From NCBI GenBank assembly GCA_964006375.1, contig OZ023269.1, forward strand, positions 133,044,047 through 133,108,046: 64,000 bases of DNA, given 5' to 3'. The notes below the pieces were generated by a model. It worked only from the letters and a program-made list of their open reading frames with translations. It was not told the DNA's origin and did no database searches. Origin of the DNA: Tillus elongatus. Lineage: Eukaryota; Arthropoda; Insecta; Coleoptera; Cleridae. The number at the start of each line of letters is the position of its first letter. The first letter of the stretch is position 1. Both the position numbers and the translations under genes were made by a program. This document shows positions 57,900 to 64,000 of the stretch, one piece after another.

Positions 57900-58640
57900 C
57901 TGGACGTTTGCGATTAGCGTAACTTCGAGTGTGTTTTTCGGTGACCTGTTTATTGTTTCTTCTATTAATAAATTGACTAAATGTGATGGTAATACACACC
58001 CCTGACGTAGACCTTTTCTTATTTTAGCTTCAATTTTTTGTCTATTATTGTCTAGTGTGACTTTAATTTTTTGTTATATATTTAAAAATAATACGCCTAC
58101 CCAAACCAACTCTCTTTAATACAAACAATTGAAACAATCATTTCTAGTTCATATTAGCAAATGCTTTTTCCAGGTCTGCAAAAGTTATAAAGATGTCTAT
58201 ATTCTTCTTGGGGCTCCTTTTTCCTGCTGGTCTGAGTGCTAGCACTGTTTCTTTAGTTCATCTGCTGAGTCCAAATTGAAACTGACATTCTTAATTTTGT
58301 TTATTATTCTGTTATTTACCATGATTATCAAAATTTTTGCCACATAATTAAATACACTTATTGTCGTCTGCTGGTTACATTTTTGCTATTTTGCCGTTTT
58401 TTGCTGTATCCTCAGGTGTTTATAACATTCTTTTACTTCTACGGAAGCAGTTTGCTGACCATTCTGCATTTCATATACTCCTGGTTGTGGCTTTCCTCTA
58501 AATATACAAGTTTCGACATTTATGAATCCCAAATTGCATGTCAAGTTCTCTGGAAAACCTTTCCACGATTTTAAGGAGTTGTTCCAGGTGGTTCTTGGTG
58601 GAAGCCATCAGCTCAAGATCATCCATATGCAGTAAATGAT
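57900..58640 (-). pseudogene. LINE RT fragments, minus strand
   Basis: Minus-strand frames give KKNIDIFITFADLEKAFANM (RT motif A pattern DiF..F.DleKAFd) near 58210-58145, and HLLHMDDLELMAS with MQFGIHKCR near 58640-58510 (motif C region, [YF].DD..L). The order on the minus strand is inverted relative to a normal RT (motif C upstream of A), so these are two separate fragments or a rearranged copy. Confidence 0.55.
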
Positions 58641-58644
58641 TTAG

Positions 58645-59674
58645 CGCTTCCTATCAACTACAGGCCTATTTATCTCCTTTCAGTGGTGTCTAAGGTGATG
58701 GAAAAGTATATAAATACCAAATTACTAAAATTTCTTCAATAACACAGTCTAATCCACGACAGGTAGTATGGATTCCGTCAGCGCAGATCAACTGCCGACC
58801 TCCTTTCCTTTGGCATCCATTCTTGGAACAAGTCTATGGAACTACACGGTGAATGCCAGATTGTCGCTCTAGACATATCTAAAGCATTCGACCAAGTCTG
58901 GCAAGCGGCGCTGCTTAATAAACTTCCGGCCTATGGCCTACCACCAAAACTCTGTACCCGAACAGCAAATTTTCTCTCCAACCGGAGCATTTCTGTTGTC
59001 GTGGATGGCCATTCCTCTAGACTGTATCCAATTAATGCAGGCGTCCCTCAAGGTTCACCTTTAGCCCCTACTTTGTTTCTTCTCCACATCAATAACCTCC
59101 TCTTTAGCACATCCAACCCAGTTCAGTTACGCGGAGGACAGCACCCTCCAGTCAAATATACAATATTTTAAGCCTGTCTTTTTAGCCCAATTAGATGAGC
59201 AGACTCACTCTGTCTCTGTGTATCTCCAAAACATATTAGACTGGGGAAGTAGAAATCTTGTACAATTCAACTCCACCAAATCTGAGTCTTGCTTTCATAA
59301 GAGATACACCAGCCCTAGACCCATCACAATGAACAACTAAGTTATTCAAAGTATTGAGTCCTTTTCACTTGTTGGAATTTCTGTGGATCGATATCTCAAT
59401 TAGTGTCAACATGTCACATCACTTGCAGAAGCGGCTGCTAAGAAATTAGGTTTCCTCTTCCTGACTCGCAAATACTTTTCACCAGCTAATCTCTATACCG
59501 TATATACTTTACAAATAAGGCCAAACCTCGAATACTGCTCCCACATCAGGGGTGTCGCTGCCGCTTCCACACTCGCTATCCTGGACTCCATTCAGAAGAG
59601 AGCTATACGTCTCATCTGTGACCGTACCCTCACCCAAAGGCTGCCATCCCTTGCCCACCGACGTGCCGTTGGTG

Positions 59675-59716
<42 letters not shown>

Positions 59717-59998
59717 TAGATATCTGCACGGGCAATGCTCAGAGGAGCTTTTTTCCATAGTTCCTCCACCTGCGGCCCCCAGCAGATCTACCAGGGGACA
59801 GAGCGAATGCACCCTTTTACTGTCCAGGTCTTGTTATGCCCGCTTTTTTGTCCCGAGGACTTCCAAGTTGTGGAATTCCTTGCCGGCACATGTTTTTCCT
59901 TCTCCTCCGAACCTCCAACCCTTCAAGTCCAGAATTAACAAGTTGCCTCTTTCCTCCTTGTCGACACCGTGCTCGTGGTGTGTTGTTGAAAAACTTGA
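58645..59998 (+). pseudogene. LINE copy 2, RT and C-terminal part
   Basis: Same family as 39028-41930. Reads LLSVVSKVMEKYINTKLLKF, DISKAFDQVWQAALLNK (motif A intact), AGVPQGSPLAPTLFLLHINN, and LPSLAHRRAVGDL, with a (CT)n expansion at 59680-59711 inside it. Stops and shifts throughout. It starts about where 49257-50268 ends in family coordinates (gap about 45 codons). Confidence 0.85.
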
Positions 59999-60069
59999 TT
60001 TAACAAGATCAAATCAATAATCATCCGTTCTTTGCATCCCTTAGATCGTTTGGCACACCCTTTTGCTGC

Positions 60070-60230
60070 TTGCAATTATTAAGCGACTAAATGAAGATTG
60101 GAACCTGTAACGAGCACTGGTAGGTACACTTGGAGAACACCAAATCAGAACACTACATTTTTTAAATACCTGACGATCGTTTCACTAACAAAGTTAGCGC
60201 TATCCGAGGATGAAGATTCAATTTTTCAAT
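60070..60230 (-). repeat. Copy of the 57.6-kb hammerhead-bearing repeat
   Basis: Minus strand reads GTTAGT, GAAAC, GATC, GTC, AGG at 60190-60169 with stem II CTAAC-TTT-GTTAG. The CUGANGA box is replaced by a degenerate CGGATAG. Flanking 'attggaacctg.aacgagca' matches 57750-57770 in reverse. Confidence 0.65.
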
Positions 60231-60414
60231 TTCGAATGCATATCGTCCATGTCATCCGGTCCCATGTTTAAAAATACTGTGATTAACATACAGGACACCC
60301 CTCTTGATAAGAGCTATATTACCTTTTTTTTGACCAGCTTCAAGTGTTACCATGTTACCTGAAAATATACTCTTCTCGCAGCTGTAGTCTAATTAGATCA
60401 TTATTGACACACAC

Positions 60415-60417
<3 letters not shown>

Positions 60418-60509
<92 letters not shown>
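60418..60509. repeat. (TA)n microsatellite
   Basis: TA tract of about 92 bp flanked by 'gacacacacacaaa' and 'ctgtgtgtgtcat', giving a TG/CA inverted border. Confidence 0.95.
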
Positions 60510-60510
<1 letters not shown>

Positions 60511-61985
60511 GTGTGTGTCATTGCAACTTGAGTTGCTGCATTTAATTTCGTAAATAAATTGAAATACCTGCCATAATCATGATTACAAAAGATCACTACT
60601 AAACAGCTATAATTTTATAATTACTGAACCAGCAACGTTAATGAAAAACCAAACTAAACCTTTCGTACTAAATGTTCCACATAATTGTGGAAATTGCATA
60701 ATAATCGGAATAATAGTTTCTGAGCTTGGCCTAAACAAATAATCAGACAGTCTAACGTTGCTTATACCATACCCGTATGTATGCAGTGCTATTTTCTACA
60801 ATATTTAAAATTCTTATAACGTATTCTTTTTTGTTGTTGTTAAGTTCCACAATGCAGCTAATATATCCTTAATCAAGATATGTGTCACACTTGTTTCCTG
60901 TGAACCCAAACCAATCCAATCGAATGTTATGTCGTTTGTTTTGGTCGAGAATTACCTCTACCAGTCTACGTCAGCCGTTTTTTCTCCCATGTTTTCCAAT
61001 ATCTCATTTTATCCATCACTGGGTCCGGAAGTTGTTTATTTTTTAGGTCAGGCCTCGACACCTGTCCCAGATTATAAGTAATTTTTTGGTTATACACTCA
61101 CCCATGTTTTTCGCACCCTGCGGTTATTTTTATGGCAATTTCAAAACAGATATATCATCTCTTTAAGAATTTTATAGATTTATTCTTTCAGTATGAGTTT
61201 TTTATATAGTGTGTATAAAGTAACAGACAAAAATTATAATTGAGCTATTTTCAGGATTTTAGAAGAACCTTAAAAGATGTTACCTTTATTTAGAAAAAAT
61301 TTAATCTAATATAATTATACATTTTTTGTTCCACAATACCAAAAGTGTGGCATCACCAAGGATTTAAAAAAACTTCAAAATTTTTTGCACATATTAATTC
61401 TTCACCCTATCTTTTTATTACATCACCCTCCATTGAGTGTCTAATCCTTACAGTCTAACAAATCCGAAACATGCTATATTTTGGAAACTGCTGGCAGTAT
61501 TCCTTTTTGCGGGAGAGGTGATCTGGTTAGTTTTTGAAATATTGTTAAGTTCTTCACTGTATAGACTGTGTTCAAGTTATAACAGACTTTATTAATATGT
61601 TGACATTTTCAACATGAATTTTGAAGCATCTAAAAACGCATTAACTGGCCACATACATGTTGTTTAATCACCTACTCTATTTTCCTTATTGCCTTTGTTT
61701 CTTAACTTCCAGTGACGTGGTTATCTAATTTAATTTAAGAGGATTGATGAACTGTCTGTGAAGTCTGAAATAAAAGTTTAACATTTACCAGTGTTTTTTG
61801 GTTAATTCTGATTATTCATTAATAAGTTCTTTTAAGAACTTATAAGTGTAAACACTAGTGATAATTTTGCAACACGTAACTGGCTTATATAAACTGTCTA
61901 TTGGCATAACAAAAAATAATTTGTACAATGGTAAACGCTGCTGGATAAAATTAAGTATCTGGAGAGTGGCTTAATGAGTTCGTAC
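60510..61985. other. Region without recognised genes
   Basis: Nothing recognised. Confidence 0.4.
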
Positions 61986-62954
61986 TCGCTAACAAATAAA
62001 AGAAGTCTGGACGCGGCAAGTAAATTATGGAAGTGAATTTTCATAAAAACGTTTTTAGTAGCAAGTATGTCTTATTAATGCGAGCAGGCATCAATTTGGT
62101 CACCGGTATAACCTATATAACCTATATAGTAGAAACGATCTACCATATTTTATCAAAATAACTTATTGTTTGAAAATGTACACAAATTTCCCGAAAATAA
62201 CCTTTAAATATTTCCGAGAAAACTCGTTTCCTAGCCGACGAACCTTAGGATAATAACAAATTGAGTTATCGAATTTTGAAGCATTTAATTAAAATTCGCT
62301 ACCAAAACGCACTTACTGCGTCTCGTCTTTTTTTACAAACATGCATCATATTTCGATAAAAAAAATGCAAAAATGCAAAAAGGAACATAAAAAAATGGAG
62401 GTATTACAACGACTTATGGGCCAGCCTGTTGTTGTCAAAATAATTTTATAAGATGCAGCTCAAGACACCCTATAAGTAACGTATACAATTTTCTCTCGTA
62501 TCTTGCATAATAACAATTATATTGGGCTTTACCGTAGAAATGCGTCACCTTGTATATATGTAAAGAGAAAGTAAACCCAGATATGGATTCTAGAGGGCCT
62601 AGTTTGCGCTCATTTGAAGAAATATTTTAAAAGTCGCGGTCTCCTCATTAACGAATTTTTTCTACGAAAATTTGCTAAAAATTATAGACCGTTAAACCAT
62701 AAACTAAAACTACTGCCAAAGCATCAGAGAAAGGGTCTATTAGAAATGAATTTACTGAAAATATTATAGTAAAATGAAGGGCAATGATGGTTGAAGCTGA
62801 AACTTAAGGGTTTGCAGAACACTCTTTACATAATCCATATTTCTTTCAGGTTCTTTGCTTAAATGTTGCCAATTTTGACGTTTCAAATCGCGTCTTTGAC
62901 GCTTTAAGAACCTTTCTTTAAATGCCTATAAGTTTTTTGTGTAAATTTTGGTAC

Positions 62955-63026
<72 letters not shown>

Positions 63027-63140
63027 GAAACTGACCCTGGATGTGGGTTCTAGGGGCCTAGTTTGCGCTCATTTGAGGAACTTTTTCTAAATTCAAGTCG
63101 GGATCTCCTCATTAGTGACTTTTTTAGAGAAAATTTTTAA
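61986..63140. repeat. Dispersed repeat family, several modules with (TA)n 62958-63023
   Basis: End module 'tctggacgcggcaagtaaat' at 62007-62026, a reversed one at 62290-62330, 'gacttatgggccagcctgtt' at 62410, 'gaagggcaatgatggttgaa' at 62777, a (TA)n tract, and reversed 'gatctcctcattagtgac' at 63102-63119. Confidence 0.75.
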
Positions 63141-63177
63141 AACAATCACTTATGAAGCCACGGGAAAAGTCTACGAC

Positions 63178-63560
63178 TGTATTAAATATGAAACGGTTTC
63201 AATAAGTTAGGGCAAGAACAAAGAACCAGATATGCTATTCAAATTGAATTAAGTTCTAAAAGTTTTAATCTCATCATCATATTAAATTATTTTTTTATAC
63301 AAAAACTCGCTAAAAAATTCATAATAAATAACAACAAGCTAACGGTAAAGTGAAATGAGACCAAAAAAAATTGATAAAAAGTAACTAATTAGGATTAGAA
63401 CTCCTCATATAGGACTCGATTATCAGATGTACAGAACAGCCCACTCGGCCACGTTCGACATGACATACAAGCAGGTATATCCGGTAGTATGTTAATTGTC
63501 TAACGTCTTTACTATTTACACCAAACAATTTTTATTAACAATGGCCATTTTGCCATTACT
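63178..63560 (-). repeat. tRNA-derived SINE, copy 2
   Basis: Reverse complement of 16405-16730, with the A-box-like 'cccactcggccacgttcgac' at 63440-63459. Shared 'gaaacggtttcaataagtta' end. Confidence 0.75.
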
Positions 63561-63589
63561 CTATGCTATGACTACACTATGACAGAAAC

Positions 63590-64000
<411 letters not shown>

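Overview
The window is repeat-dominated arthropod (most likely insect) nuclear DNA. It is AT-rich, contains at least sixteen long (TA)n tracts, and holds decayed copies of many transposable elements: piggyBac, Tc1/mariner, BEL/Pao, several LINE clades, Penelope-like elements and tRNA-derived SINEs. I recognise no ordinary host gene. The order and species cannot be read from the sequence.

The main feature is a single 18.4-kb virus-like element at 17480-35912. It starts AGTAGGTAATG and ends in the complement of that, is flanked by a 6-bp direct repeat GGTTTA, and has very long terminal inverted repeats (left about 3.16 kb, right about 2.03 kb). It sits inside a Penelope-like (PLE) tail. A related but uninterrupted PLE tail at about 8320-8491 serves as a paralogous empty site and confirms both boundaries. 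AG...CT ends, 6-bp target duplications and a protein-primed PolB-like relic next to the right TIR all point to the Maverick/Polinton/adintovirus group. No integrase, packaging ATPase, protease or capsid gene was recognised, so it looks like a non-autonomous or decayed derivative.

Its interior carries intact, intronless genes: an E2F-like transcription factor with a winged helix, a marked-box-like segment and an acidic C-terminus of four 48-residue repeats (21382-22464, -); a 99-aa OB-fold-like protein (22921-23220, +); an unknown 138-aa protein (24572-24988, -); a Cys-rich 102-aa protein and a 160-aa RNase H-fold-like protein in tandem (27563-28368, +); and a secreted matrix metalloproteinase with cysteine switch, HExxHxxGxxH site, Thr-rich linker and hemopexin domain (30723-32405, +). 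Several of these genes share a compact TATA box plus TCAGT/ACAGT initiator promoter. The TIRs carry CRE palindromes (TGACGTCA), a GC-rich array, a tRNA-like Pol III module and 218-bp tandem repeats. My inference is that the element pairs a cell-cycle regulator with DNA-handling proteins and a tissue-remodelling protease as cargo on a Maverick-type chassis.

Layout outside the element: 1-660 piggyBac relic; 1963-3700 LINE tail and BEL/Pao relic; 4536-6300 a dispersed repeat family with a (TA)n core; 7440-8535 PLE relic ending in a hammerhead-like ribozyme; 8634-8972 a foldback between two (TA)n tracts; 11755-12070 an inverted repeat with a hammerhead-like motif in each arm; 12834-14897 a Tc1/mariner element with 250-bp TIRs; 16405-16730 a SINE; 39028-41930 a LINE copy (-); 44941-47586 a PLE copy with RT and GIY-YIG domains (-); 49257-50930 and 57900-60000 further LINE fragments; 63178-63560 a second SINE copy. 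The rest is mostly dispersed repeat fragments or unrecognised AT-rich sequence.
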